64,000 nucleotides of DNA from 9FT-COMBO-48-23 sp963754385 (GCA_963754385.1 CAVWGE010000001.1:186001-250000), one strand, 5' to 3'. Positions 26,851-35,314 are shown, counted from the stretch's first letter. The notes: a model not told the origin generated them from the letters alone. Numbers and translations are program-made.

Positions 26851-27363
26851 TTATCGGTATTCGTTCAGAGTCTCCTTTGCCTTGGCAACTGTCATCCGGC
26901 CGTAAACATCTTTGTTTATGACCAGTACCGGAGCTAGGGCACAGGAACCGAAGCAGGCTACTCTTTCTAGACTGAATTTGTAATCTTCTGTTGTGCCGCC
27001 GGACTCAACATCCAGCTCTCTCTTGATTTCATCCAGAATTCGCTCGCCCCCACGAACATGACAGGCGGTGCCTAAGCAGACCTTCACAGTGTGCTGACCA
27101 CGGCGAGTGAAGTAAAACTGGGCATAAAAAGAAGCAACTCCAAAGATTTCGCTTTCCGACATTCGGGAGAATTTAGCTATCTCTGAAATTGCTTCTTTAG
27201 TGAGATAACCGAATTTTTCCTGAACCTTCTGTAGGATTGGGATTAATGCGCCCTTTTCCCCCTTGTATTCAGCCATTATCTTGGCTAGTTCATCAGACAC
27301 ATGGCTCTCCACAGATTTGAATAACCAAAGCTGAAGTTTAGCAAAAAAAGCCTTGATGGTCAA
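26851..27363 (-). CDS. NuoE/HydC-like [2Fe-2S] subunit
   Basis: A 170-residue thioredoxin-like [2Fe-2S] protein with CLGTACHVRGG and CFGSCALAP supplying four Cys ligands, and the GYLTKEAISEIAKF helix typical of NuoE. The start is TTG at 27363 with GGTGAGG close upstream; a start some 17-29 residues later is possible. First gene of the formate dehydrogenase operon, 11 bp before the NuoF-like gene, divergent from the MFS gene. Confidence 0.9.
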   Translation of the reverse strand: MTIKAFFAKLQLWLFKSVESHVSDELAKIMAEYKGEKGALIPILQKVQEKFGYLTKEAISEIAKFSRMSESEIFGVASFYAQFYFTRRGQHTVKVCLGTACHVRGGERILDEIKRELDVESGGTTEDYKFSLERVACFGSCALAPVLVINKDVYGRMTVAKAKETLNEYR

Positions 27364-27505
27364 ACCTCACCCCAATTTAAATTACCATTTTTCTCAATAT
27401 GACAGGCTAGATGAGGGTGAATTCTTTAAAGTGTCAGCCCTAAGCGGAGCATTTGGTAAAAGTGCTATACTAAACGGCTGTAGTTTTGCAGGAAGGCGGC
27501 TACAA

Positions 27506-28717
27506 GTGGCAGAACGAAAGCGCATCTTCGGACTCAACCCCAACGTATTCTTCTTGGGCCTGGTAAGCTTCCTCACTGATGTCAGCAGCGAGATGATTTT
27601 CACCGTCCTTCCTCTGTTTCTCGCCAATATTCTGGGGGTAGCTGCTGTCACCATCGGTTTCATTGAGGGGGTCGCCGAAAGCACAGCCTCTTTGCTCAAG
27701 ATTTTCAGCGGCTGGCTCAGCGACAGGCTGGGTAAGCGCAAATCCTTAGCTGTTATCGGCTATGGGTTATCTACGTTGGCTAAACCATTTATGTATATAG
27801 CCACGACCTGGGGGCTGGTGTTGGGGGTGAGATTTGCCGACAGGTTAGGCAAGGGTGTACGTACGGCACCGAGGGATGCCCTGGTAGCCGATTCTGTGCC
27901 GGCTGGACAGCGAGGCAAAGCCTTTGGATTACACCGGGCTATGGATACCTCTGGGGCTGCCCTGGGGCTTGTTGCTGCCGCCGCCGTCGTCTTTTTTTTC
28001 CAGAAGGGTGCTCTAGAGCTAATTCGAAACACTTACCAGTGGCTTGTTTTGATTGGGATTGTCCCGGCGGTGCTGGCGCTGTTTATGTTTTTCTTCATCC
28101 GTGAGGCAAAGAAGGGTTCAAGCTTGCAAAGCCAATCCGAGTGCTTGCCAAAAAGCTCTCAGGACACAAAAGCCGGCTTTGATAATCGCTTCAAGCTTTT
28201 TCTCGGCGTAATGTTTTTATTTACTTTAGGTAATTCCAGCGACGCTTTCCTTATTCTACGGGCGCAGAATCTAGGCAACAGTGTCATCTACATACTCTTG
28301 ATGCTCATTATATTTAATGTCGTCTATGCGGCTGTTTCAATTCCTGCGGGGGTATTGTCAGATAAACTGGGCAGGCGGAGAATCATAGTGTTGGGGTGGC
28401 TGGCCTATGCTCTTACTTATCTTGGCTTTGCCGTGGCATCTACCTCGTGGCAGATATGGCTGCTTTTTTCCCTTTATGGGGTCTATTATGGTCTAGCTGA
28501 GGGCGTAGCTCGAGCTTTTGTTGCTGATTTAGTGCCTGAAGACAGGTGTGGCACAGCCTACGGTCTTTTCCATGGTGTAGTCGGCATTACTCTTTTGCCA
28601 GCCAGTGTCATCGCTGGCTGGCTGTGGCAAACAATAAGTCCTGCTGCCCCATTCTATTTCGGAGCTGGTCTGGCATTCCTGGCGATGGTTGGATTGCTGG
28701 CTCTGGTTCGCGAGTGA
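27506..28717 (+). CDS. Major facilitator superfamily transporter
   Basis: From GTG 27506 (GGAAGG 9 bp upstream) the protein has about 403 residues and 10-12 membrane segments. The longer reading from 27353 adds an unlikely polar extension. The MFS loop motif between helices 2 and 3 is clear (GWLSDRLGKRK), with a second half-copy GVLSDKLGRRR. Substrate is unknown. It is divergent from the formate dehydrogenase operon and convergent with panC, so context does not define its role. Confidence 0.85.
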   Translation: MAERKRIFGLNPNVFFLGLVSFLTDVSSEMIFTVLPLFLANILGVAAVTIGFIEGVAESTASLLKIFSGWLSDRLGKRKSLAVIGYGLSTLAKPFMYIATTWGLVLGVRFADRLGKGVRTAPRDALVADSVPAGQRGKAFGLHRAMDTSGAALGLVAAAAVVFFFQKGALELIRNTYQWLVLIGIVPAVLALFMFFFIREAKKGSSLQSQSECLPKSSQDTKAGFDNRFKLFLGVMFLFTLGNSSDAFLILRAQNLGNSVIYILLMLIIFNVVYAAVSIPAGVLSDKLGRRRIIVLGWLAYALTYLGFAVASTSWQIWLLFSLYGVYYGLAEGVARAFVADLVPEDRCGTAYGLFHGVVGITLLPASVIAGWLWQTISPAAPFYFGAGLAFLAMVGLLALVRE

Positions 28718-28719
28718 TT

Positions 28720-29553
28720 TTATTCCAGCAACATATTGTCTATAAGCCTCGTCTTGCCGATTCTAACTGCCAGTGAAGCTAGTGCTGGCTTATCGATTTC
28801 GGTTAATTCTTCCAGGGTTTCAGTATCGGCAATGCTGATGTACTCGATTTTGGCCAGTGGCTCCTTGCTGATGAGGAAAGTCATTTCTTGACGTATGGTC
28901 TCAGCGTTCCTCTCACCTTTTCCCCACAGGTTTCGAGCCAGGGTAAGAGCCTTGAACAAGACAATCGCTGCCTGGCGCTCCTGAGGGTTGAGATTAACGT
29001 TACGGCTGCTCATGGCCAGCCCGTCGCTTTCCCGAACGGTTGGCGCCACTATTACTTCTAAATTCATATTGAGGTCGGCTACCATCTTTTTGATGACCAG
29101 TGCCTGCTGGGCATCTTTCTGGCCGAAATAGGCTCTGGTGGGCTCTACAATATTAAATAGCTTGGCGACTATGGTAGTCACCCCTTTGAAATGCCCCGGA
29201 CGGCAGTTACCTTCAAGATGGCTGGTAACCTTCTCTACTTCTACCCAGCTATTAAATCCTTCAGGGTACATCTCCTCAGCCGAAGGCATGAAGACGATGT
29301 CTGTCCTCTCTTTTCTCAGCATAGCTAAATCACGCTCTGTATCGCGGGGATAAGTTTTGAAGTCCTCGGTGGGACCGAATTGAGTGGGATTAACGAAGAT
29401 GCTGGCTACGACTACCGAGTTCTCATCTCGAGCTTGCTTGACCAAAGCCAAATGCCCGTCGTGAAGATAGCCCATGGTAGGGACAAAGCCTACTGAACCG
29501 AGGCTCTTCATTCTCAAGGCTTTCATTTCGGCGATGGTTCTAGCTATTTGCAT
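28720..29553 (-). CDS. panC: Pantothenate synthetase
   Basis: Condenses D-pantoate with beta-alanine using ATP. The 277-residue product has the nucleotidyl-transferase HIGH-type motif in GYLHDGHLALV, VASIFVNPTQFGP, FGQKDAQQALVI and the flexible MSSRNVNL segment. It is the last gene of the pan operon, 6 bp after panB. Confidence 0.96.
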   Translation of the reverse strand: MQIARTIAEMKALRMKSLGSVGFVPTMGYLHDGHLALVKQARDENSVVVASIFVNPTQFGPTEDFKTYPRDTERDLAMLRKERTDIVFMPSAEEMYPEGFNSWVEVEKVTSHLEGNCRPGHFKGVTTIVAKLFNIVEPTRAYFGQKDAQQALVIKKMVADLNMNLEVIVAPTVRESDGLAMSSRNVNLNPQERQAAIVLFKALTLARNLWGKGERNAETIRQEMTFLISKEPLAKIEYISIADTETLEELTEIDKPALASLAVRIGKTRLIDNMLLE

Positions 29554-29559
29554 GGCTGC

Positions 29560-30399
29560 TCAGGCGCGGGCTAATTCTTCGAGTAAGCTTTCATCGATGG
29601 TGGAGCTATGTTCGGCGGTGGGGAATTTACCTGTTTTGACTTCAGCCATATAGTCGGCGATGGCTGTCCTGATTGTGCCTGCTAGCTTGGCATACTGCTT
29701 GGCATGCTTGGGCACAAAGTCGGAAAACAGGCCAAGAAGGTCACTGATTACCTGCACCTGGCCATCGCAGTCAGGCCCGGCGCCGATGCCGATGGTGGGG
29801 ATGCTTATCTTCCGGGTAATTAGCTTGGAGAGCGGTGCTGGCACAAGTTCAAGGACAACTGCGAAGGCACCAGCTTGTTCTAAGGCTTGGGCATCTCTGA
29901 GCAATCGCTCAGCAGCTTCGGGAGTTTTGCCCTGCACTTTGTGGCCTCCGAGTTGATGTATTGATTGTGGTGTTAGCCCGATGTGGCCCATGACTGGTAT
30001 TCCGCATTCAACAATCCGCTTTACTGTCTCGGCGACGGTCACTCCACCTTCCAGCTTAACCGTCTGTGCTCCTCCCTCTTGAATAAACCGCGCTGCATTA
30101 TACAAGGCATCGGAGATATTTGTGTGGTAGGTCATAAACGGCATATCACCTATTACCAGAGCTTGCTTGGTGCCCCTAGCCACGGCTTTGGTGTGGTGTA
30201 TCATCTCGTCCATAGTTACCGGAATAGTTGATTCATAGCCCAGCATGACCATACCCAGGCTATCACCGACTAAAATCAATGGCATGCCAGCTTCATCCAC
30301 CAACTTGGCTGTGGAATAATCATAGGCAGTAAGCATGACTATCTTTTCTTTCTTTGCTTTCATTTCCTTTATGTCGTTAATACTAACTCGCATCATCAC
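29560..30399 (-). CDS. panB: 3-methyl-2-oxobutanoate hydroxymethyltransferase
   Basis: Makes ketopantoate from 2-oxoisovalerate and methylene-tetrahydrofolate. A 279-residue TIM-barrel protein with LVGDSLGMVMLGY (metal-binding Asp), IGDMPFMTY, KLEGG and GIGAGPDCDGQVQV. Two further Met codons follow the first, so the N-terminus is uncertain by one or two residues. It lies between panD and panC. Confidence 0.96.
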   Translation of the reverse strand: MMMRVSINDIKEMKAKKEKIVMLTAYDYSTAKLVDEAGMPLILVGDSLGMVMLGYESTIPVTMDEMIHHTKAVARGTKQALVIGDMPFMTYHTNISDALYNAARFIQEGGAQTVKLEGGVTVAETVKRIVECGIPVMGHIGLTPQSIHQLGGHKVQGKTPEAAERLLRDAQALEQAGAFAVVLELVPAPLSKLITRKISIPTIGIGAGPDCDGQVQVISDLLGLFSDFVPKHAKQYAKLAGTIRTAIADYMAEVKTGKFPTAEHSSTIDESLLEELARA

Positions 30400-30431
30400 A
30401 CCTCCTCGACATTAGTAAACAGCCCTTCTCT

Positions 30432-30824
30432 TTATAGTGTGGATAACAAATCTTTTGTCCAGTCCCTTGTGCCTTTGGTGTCAACGATTCGGTTTTCTGA
30501 ATCTATATATACCAGCCTGGGAGTAGCTGTGGCAGCTTCATCATCAGCAACCACATGGTAAGATAGGATAATCACAATATCACCCTTAGCCACAAGTCTG
30601 GCAGCAGCACCGTTAAGACAAATCTCTCCGGAGCCCCTTTCTCCTTCAATCACGTAAGTATGGAATCTAGCGCCGTTATTGATGTTCAACACGTCCACCT
30701 TTTCGTAGGGGAGTAAATCGGCTGCTTCGGTCAATTCCTTGTCGATAGTTATGCTGCCCTCGTAGTCGACGTTACATCGGGTAACTCGAGCTCGGTGGAT
30801 TTTGCTTTTCAGCATTGTTCTCAT
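30432..30824 (-). CDS. panD: Aspartate 1-decarboxylase precursor
   Basis: A pyruvoyl enzyme making beta-alanine from aspartate. The 130-residue precursor has the self-cleavage site in DYEGSITID (Gly-Ser, Ser25 becoming pyruvoyl), NGARFHTYVIEGERGSG and LNGAAARLV. Normal length. Within the pan operon. Confidence 0.96.
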   Translation of the reverse strand: MRTMLKSKIHRARVTRCNVDYEGSITIDKELTEAADLLPYEKVDVLNINNGARFHTYVIEGERGSGEICLNGAAARLVAKGDIVIILSYHVVADDEAATATPRLVYIDSENRIVDTKGTRDWTKDLLSTL

Positions 30825-30844
30825 TTTTGTCTCCTCGTTTTGTT

Positions 30845-31714
30845 TTATCCCAGTAAAGCTTTTAGCTCTTCTGCTCTTTGCAAATCTATTCTCCCTTTAG
30901 CCAGTGCAATCGGTATAGTCTGTCGTCCCAACTCTTTGTAGATGTTAAGCAGTGGTGGGGCTTGTTTTTCCAGCGATTTCAGATGTCTGCTTATAGTGCC
31001 CATGTCGCCTCGTGCGATTGGGCCGGTCAGGCAGTTCGGTAAACCGACGTTTTCAATGTTGCTTAACGTGCCCCGAAGCAGAGGCATCAGAGCTTTGACT
31101 GCTTGTTCCGGTGGAACCTGAAATGTCTGCCATAAATCCGTAGCTACCTTGACCAGAGTCACTAGATAGTTGCAGGCGAAGACGGCTGCCGCATGATAGA
31201 GCACTTTATCACCGGCTTTAAGGGTTACCCAGTCCCCTTCTAGTGTAGTAGCCATCTCCTTAAGTACATCCAGCAGCGGTTCTTCAGCTTCAATAGCGAA
31301 GGTGGAGCCGGGTATATTTTCTATTGCCTGGTCAACGCTGGCGAACGTCTGCAGGGGATGAAAACAGCCTGTGTTAGCTCCTCGCTGCTTTGCTGGTTCC
31401 AAAATGTCAATAGAATGAGCGCCACTGCAGTGAACCACGCTTTGCTCTTTGTGCCACTTAACCTCAGCAGCTACCTCGGGAATAATATCATCCGGTGTAG
31501 TTATGAAAACAAGCTGAGCCATCTCAGCTACCTCTTGAGCCCCATTGTAAACCTGGCAGCCGCTTATCCTTCCAGCTAGTCTTTTTGCTGAGGACAAGCT
31601 GCGGCTGGATACGGCAATTACCTGATATCCATGCTGAGCCAGCCTTACAGCTAGCGCTGTACCCGTTATCCCGGCACCTATAAAGCCTATCGTCGGCATA
31701 TTCCTTTTCTTCAT
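30845..31714 (-). CDS. Rossmann/DUF2520 reductase, candidate ketopantoate reductase
   Basis: A 289-residue NAD(P)-dependent protein: Rossmann motif GFIGAGITGTALA at residues 9-21, then VVHCSGAHSIDIL and GCFHPLQTF, the family hallmark, and a helical DUF2520 domain with the LTGPIARGD segment. No panE is seen in the operon, so this gene is a natural candidate for ketopantoate reduction (compare the alternative reductase PanG of other bacteria). That is inference from context; the sequence only establishes the fold. Its end is 20 bp from panD and its start overlaps the S58 gene. Confidence 0.75.
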   Translation of the reverse strand: MKKRNMPTIGFIGAGITGTALAVRLAQHGYQVIAVSSRSLSSAKRLAGRISGCQVYNGAQEVAEMAQLVFITTPDDIIPEVAAEVKWHKEQSVVHCSGAHSIDILEPAKQRGANTGCFHPLQTFASVDQAIENIPGSTFAIEAEEPLLDVLKEMATTLEGDWVTLKAGDKVLYHAAAVFACNYLVTLVKVATDLWQTFQVPPEQAVKALMPLLRGTLSNIENVGLPNCLTGPIARGDMGTISRHLKSLEKQAPPLLNIYKELGRQTIPIALAKGRIDLQRAEELKALLG

Positions 31715-32676
31715 CCCATGTCCTTTATTGCCGGTATTTCAGCTAGCGTTTCCGCCTGCTGGACTGCCCTGATTATGGCATTAGAAACCACCTCAGCAGC
31801 CACTGAACCGAGTATGGTAATATCGCTTGTTTTGTCGCCCAAAGATAAGGCAAATATAGTATCGCCATCGTGCATGGTATGGCTTGGGTTGATAGCCCGG
31901 GCTAAGCCATCCTGTGCCATTTGCGCCAGTTTATTTACTTGCTCTTTATTCAAGCTAGCGTTGGTAGCCACAACGCCTATTGTGGTATTGGTGGGCAGTG
32001 AGTTCTGCCTGTAGCTGTAAATCCCCTGTGACAGCAATTCGATAGTACTGTGAAAACATTTGTTGTCTTGGCTGCGAGGACCGGCCAGGATTTTTCCCGT
32101 TTTAGGATTGATAACATCGCCGACAGCGTTGACCACCAGTAGCGCAGCTACGATTATGCCATCGCCTATTTTGCAACTGGCTGTGCCCAAGCCGCTTTTG
32201 GTAGCTCTTTCTATTCCTAAAGCTTTGCCTACTGTAGCGCCTGTCCCGGCACCAACACAGCCTTCAGCCACCTCCTTATCGCTGGCGGCCAGGCAAGCTT
32301 TATAGCCCTCTTCAATTCCGGGCCTGATTTTAGGGTTACCGATACTTAAGTCGAAGATAATAGCCGCAGATACAATAGGCACTCTAGCTACAAGAGTGTC
32401 ATAACCTATGCCCCGTTCCTCCAGATATCGCATCACTCCTCCAGCGGCGTCGAGTCCAAAAGCACTGCCGCCGCTGAGGACGATAGCATGGATTTTATCC
32501 GCCAGGTTCATCGGTCGGAGCAGGTCAGTTTCTCTGGTTCCTGGTGCCGAGCCCCTGACATCGACTCCAGCTACCGCCCCGGCCTCGCACAGAATCACAG
32601 TGCAGCCGGTGACCGCCTTTTTATCGGTATAATGTCCTACCTTTATCCCCGGAACATCGGTTATAGCGTTGTACAT
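31711..32676 (-). CDS. S58/P1 family (DmpA-like) aminopeptidase
   Basis: A 321-residue Ntn-type self-processing peptidase of the DmpA/BapA family: ITDVPGIKVGHYTD at the start, RGSAPGTRETDLL, VLSGGSAFGLDAA, GTGATVGKA and the likely autocleavage point at TNTTIGVVATNA near the C-terminal third, where the Thr would become the nucleophile. Some family members release N-terminal beta-alanine from peptides, which would fit its place as first gene of the pantothenate operon. That link is inference. It overlaps the DUF2520 gene by 4 bp. Confidence 0.88.
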   Translation of the reverse strand: MYNAITDVPGIKVGHYTDKKAVTGCTVILCEAGAVAGVDVRGSAPGTRETDLLRPMNLADKIHAIVLSGGSAFGLDAAGGVMRYLEERGIGYDTLVARVPIVSAAIIFDLSIGNPKIRPGIEEGYKACLAASDKEVAEGCVGAGTGATVGKALGIERATKSGLGTASCKIGDGIIVAALLVVNAVGDVINPKTGKILAGPRSQDNKCFHSTIELLSQGIYSYRQNSLPTNTTIGVVATNASLNKEQVNKLAQMAQDGLARAINPSHTMHDGDTIFALSLGDKTSDITILGSVAAEVVSNAIIRAVQQAETLAEIPAIKDMG

Positions 32677-32682
32677 CGTCCC

Positions 32683-32715
32683 AAAAAGAAAACCTTCTCA
32701 GCATTGCCGAGAAGG
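32683..32715 (-). terminator. Leader terminator before the pan operon
   Basis: On the minus strand the stem CCTTCTC/GAGAAGG (plus arms 32709-32715 and 32693-32699) is followed by TTTTCTTTTT, just 7 bp before the first start codon. A terminator inside a leader implies attenuation control of the operon. Confidence 0.8.
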
Positions 32716-32740
32716 CTCAATATGAATTACCCCCTATTTC

Positions 32741-32814
32741 CCGTCTCGGTCATCGCTGATCCAAGCGGCCCTTTTTATTGCTTTTAATCAAGGCTCACTG
32801 CCTTATGGTCAGTG
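32741..32814 (-). ncRNA. Tandem-stem leader RNA resembling the pan motif
   Basis: Read on the minus strand, two stems precede the leader terminator. Stem 1 (32796-32814) is CACTG/CAGTG with an inner CC/GG, one A bulged at 32809. Stem 2 (32741-32768) is CCG/CGG plus CTTGG/CCGAG with one A bulged at 32744 and another unpaired A at 32750. Tandem stems with bulged adenosines ahead of pan genes describe the known pan RNA motif, reported from Chloroflexi among others. The match was judged by eye, not by a covariance model. Confidence 0.5.
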
Positions 32815-32823
32815 GCGATTATA

Positions 32824-32852
32824 ATAATAGGGAAATTTGCCCACCTTGTCAA
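32824..32852 (-). promoter_or_regulatory. Promoter of the pan operon
   Basis: Minus-strand TTGACA (32847-32852), 17-bp spacer, TATTAT (32824-32829). Predicted start near 32817, so the transcript begins exactly before stem 1 of the leader RNA. Confidence 0.8.
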
Positions 32853-32963
32853 TAGACAAAAGGTAATAGGGATGCGCGAAACTAATTTATATGACTTATA
32901 AAATTTTAATACTGAGACTATTAGAAACTATTGACAACCGACTAATGCGCTATCCTGGACTGG

Positions 32964-33434
32964 TCATTTTTTCTTGGGATTTGGGAAATAATGAGCAATA
33001 ATGAACATCCACACAATGGCAAATAGGAATAGTACATAAAACAGCCATGGTTGTTTAGCAACACCTACTAGCGCACGTAAAGATGCTACGATGAAATTTA
33101 TAAAGATAGCGTAGAAATATATTATGTTGAATAGCCCTCGTAGTCTGCTTCCATATTTTTCTATCCTGAATAGTGCTAAGTTTATAGTTTTTGGAGAGAA
33201 TACTCCTACAAGACATGACAACCAAATAATAATAGTAATAGCAAACAAAATCCATTGCACAATTCCAATAATATCGGAGACAATTGTCGGTGCCTGCCAA
33301 GACCAGCTAAAGAAGCTCAAAACGAATGGGCTACCCCTGTATATAAATAAAGTTGATGAAAAGATAAAAAAGAGAATCCCAGAGACTAGAAATTGTCTCC
33401 TGCTTATCTCTGGATAGTTTTCTGACCGTGACAT
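32964..33434 (-). CDS. Four-helix membrane protein, unknown
   Basis: A 156-residue product with about four hydrophobic segments (residues about 15-31, 47-80 as two, 103-118, 131-150) and a basic C-terminus. A twin-basic stretch RRQF precedes the first helix but it is not a clear Tat signal. AAAGGAGG precedes the ATG. AT-rich, like the next three genes. No family recognised. Confidence 0.6.
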   Translation of the reverse strand: MSRSENYPEISRRQFLVSGILFFIFSSTLFIYRGSPFVLSFFSWSWQAPTIVSDIIGIVQWILFAITIIIWLSCLVGVFSPKTINLALFRIEKYGSRLRGLFNIIYFYAIFINFIVASLRALVGVAKQPWLFYVLFLFAIVWMFIIAHYFPNPKKK

Positions 33435-33519
33435 TATAGCCTCCTTTGAAATGTATTTAGTTTATTATAAAGCTATTAGTATCAAATGACTACAGCTAAA
33501 TCATATTTATTATGACCAT

Positions 33520-33534
33520 CGGTCTGTTAGACCG
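33520..33534. promoter_or_regulatory. Short inverted repeat, possible operator
   Basis: CGGTCT-GTT-AGACCG, a perfect 6-bp inverted repeat with 3-bp centre, 12 bp left of the long palindrome and between two divergent genes. Confidence 0.4.
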
Positions 33535-33545
33535 TTTGCCTGTTT

Positions 33546-33577
33546 ATATTGCCAATATGATATCATATTGGCAATAT
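33546..33577. promoter_or_regulatory. 32-bp perfect palindrome upstream of membrane gene
   Basis: The half-site ATATTGCCAATATGAT (33546-33561) is followed without gap by its exact reverse complement (33562-33577). It ends 14 bp before the GTG at 33592, so a dimeric or tetrameric regulator bound here would block expression; alternatively it could be a recombination or cruciform site. The alternative TTG start at 33568 lies inside the palindrome and is thereby less likely. Confidence 0.75.
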
Positions 33578-33591
33578 CATTTAGGATAGTC

Positions 33592-34113
33592 GTGTTACCG
33601 AGTGTAGATTTAGTTTTAGATGAGGTACGAAGACGGCTCGATTTCCAATTCGAGTTGCTGGATAGTCATGATTTTAAAGCAAGTATAGTCTTGGGTACAG
33701 CTAGCATAGTTATTGCTATGCTACTAACTGCCTTGCCACTTGCTCAATCACAGCTAGGTAGCCTGTCAAAAGTAGCGGAACACAGGGTAATAGTACTGGC
33801 GCTGATAGGGATGTCGCTATTTCTTCTATTTGTTTCAATTGTTATATCGATAATAGTTTTGTGGATAAAAAATTATAGTAGGCCTCCAAGTTTGCAAAGG
33901 TTGCGTGATGTCTACATGGCGGAATCTGAAGAGAAAACACAATTACAATTAATTGACAATTTCATGGACGCTATTGATAAAAACGAAAAGATTGTGAAAC
34001 GTCAATCAAACTTAATCAAGGCGGCGATTATCTTTCTTAGTATTGGGTTATTAATATTTATTGGTTTGGTGAGTTGGTTCATAATGATATTTCTCAAAGT
34101 TATTGTATTGTAG
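33592..34113 (+). CDS. Three-helix membrane protein, unknown
   Basis: From GTG 33592 (AGGA at normal spacing) a 173-residue product: an N-terminal amphipathic region (VLDEVRRRLDFQFELLDSHDFKAS), two membrane segments (residues about 31-50 and 66-90), a polar cytoplasmic-looking stretch of about 55 residues, and a final hydrophobic segment. The D-x-KAS entry into the first helix recalls small TM effector families of antiphage systems (Pycsar-TM or SLATT-like), but this is only a resemblance. 12 bp before the papain-like/GNAT gene. Confidence 0.6.
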   Translation: MLPSVDLVLDEVRRRLDFQFELLDSHDFKASIVLGTASIVIAMLLTALPLAQSQLGSLSKVAEHRVIVLALIGMSLFLLFVSIVISIIVLWIKNYSRPPSLQRLRDVYMAESEEKTQLQLIDNFMDAIDKNEKIVKRQSNLIKAAIIFLSIGLLIFIGLVSWFIMIFLKVIVL

Positions 34114-34125
34114 CGAGGATTATAG

Positions 34126-35286
34126 ATGCCAAAAAAGAAAAGGCAATGGTATCCGTACTTTCCCGAGAATGGCGTACCTAAAATAGCTAATGTGCCTACT
34201 GTAAAGATATTTTCTGCCAGATTCGCATATGCGATGTGTAAGAAATTAGATGGCATTGAGTCACAGGCTGGAACTACCGCCTGGTGGGTTGTGAGAGTTG
34301 ATAAAGGCTATGGAATATGTGAGGAAAGATTGTGCCCATCAAATACATCTTCAAATGAAACAGATTTCGTTGATATCAAAATCACCAAAGAAATGCTGGA
34401 AAATGCTTATAAATACAGAACTCCTGCATATCAGCGGATACGAAGTCTAAATGATATCAAGAAAGTCTTAGTTTTAAATAAACAGGAAGCTACTCTCAGC
34501 TTCGATACATTTCAGGGAATTTATGACGCACCGAAAGGGTATGTCCGATTGCCGGAAGCTAATGAAAAAAGTGTAGGGGTGCATTGTGTACGAATACTTG
34601 GTTATGATGACGTACAACAAGTTCTAATTTTTGCAAATTCCTGGGGAAAGAAATGGGGAAATAAAGGTATTGGCTATATTCCATATTCTTATTTAGAAAA
34701 GTACATTGTGGAATGTTGGGCTACGATGCTTAAAAGGCATTGGGAAGAATTGAGTCAGGATTTGGGTACTGTTTATTTTACAGATAAGAACGGGAATGCA
34801 ATTAAAGTACAGCTGCATAAGGTGCAGCCAATTGTGCATGGAAGGTCTCCCTTGTGGGTGCTGGACCTCTATGGCCGAGATGGAGAAATTAGTGGCTGGT
34901 CACATTTTAGTATAGTAGATTATGGCAATATAATAGAAGTTGAGGATATTTTTATATTTCCGGAATGTAGAAATTTGGGATTGGGAACTAAGATTCTAGA
35001 GATGATAGAAAACGTGGCAAGAGGTTCTTTCATATCGGAAATCAGGGGATGGGTTTCTGTCCAAGACATCGTAGAAGAAAGAGAATCAATTGTAAAAAGA
35101 TATTTCACTAAAGCGGGGTTTGATGTAATACCGGATAATACGAAATTTAGAGGTTCATATTGGCGAATTCAGAAATCTGTATCAAATAGTAAACATTTTA
35201 ATGTCAATGATAAAAAGGTTCCACCAAAGATAGTTGACGATATGTTGAATGAAATTGTGGCTCGAAATCCAATGAGGATACCTTGA
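34126..35286 (+). CDS. Papain-like pseudoprotease fused to GNAT
   Basis: A 386-residue two-domain protein. Residues about 10-200 look like a C1 (papain-type) fold: GVHCVRILGYDD with H153 and FANSWGKKWGNKGIGYIPY with N171 are the usual His and Asn motifs. The nucleophile position seems to fall in FSARFAYA, with Ser30 where Cys is normal, so activity is doubtful. Residues about 210-350 resemble a GNAT acetyltransferase (VEDIFIFPECRNLGLGTKILEMI, the acetyl-CoA loop, and a final YFTKAGFDVI). Such a fusion is not one I know. It follows the membrane gene by 12 bp and precedes a proline-rich peptide gene. Confidence 0.6.
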   Translation: MPKKKRQWYPYFPENGVPKIANVPTVKIFSARFAYAMCKKLDGIESQAGTTAWWVVRVDKGYGICEERLCPSNTSSNETDFVDIKITKEMLENAYKYRTPAYQRIRSLNDIKKVLVLNKQEATLSFDTFQGIYDAPKGYVRLPEANEKSVGVHCVRILGYDDVQQVLIFANSWGKKWGNKGIGYIPYSYLEKYIVECWATMLKRHWEELSQDLGTVYFTDKNGNAIKVQLHKVQPIVHGRSPLWVLDLYGRDGEISGWSHFSIVDYGNIIEVEDIFIFPECRNLGLGTKILEMIENVARGSFISEIRGWVSVQDIVEERESIVKRYFTKAGFDVIPDNTKFRGSYWRIQKSVSNSKHFNVNDKKVPPKIVDDMLNEIVARNPMRIP

Positions 35287-35314
35287 AAAGATAAATAGTC
35301 CTTGGAGGGTCATT

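Noticed and set aside
33568..33591. TTG start at 33568 for the three-helix membrane protein
   Set aside because: It lies inside the palindrome and has no ribosome site, whereas GTG 33592 has AGGA at proper spacing.
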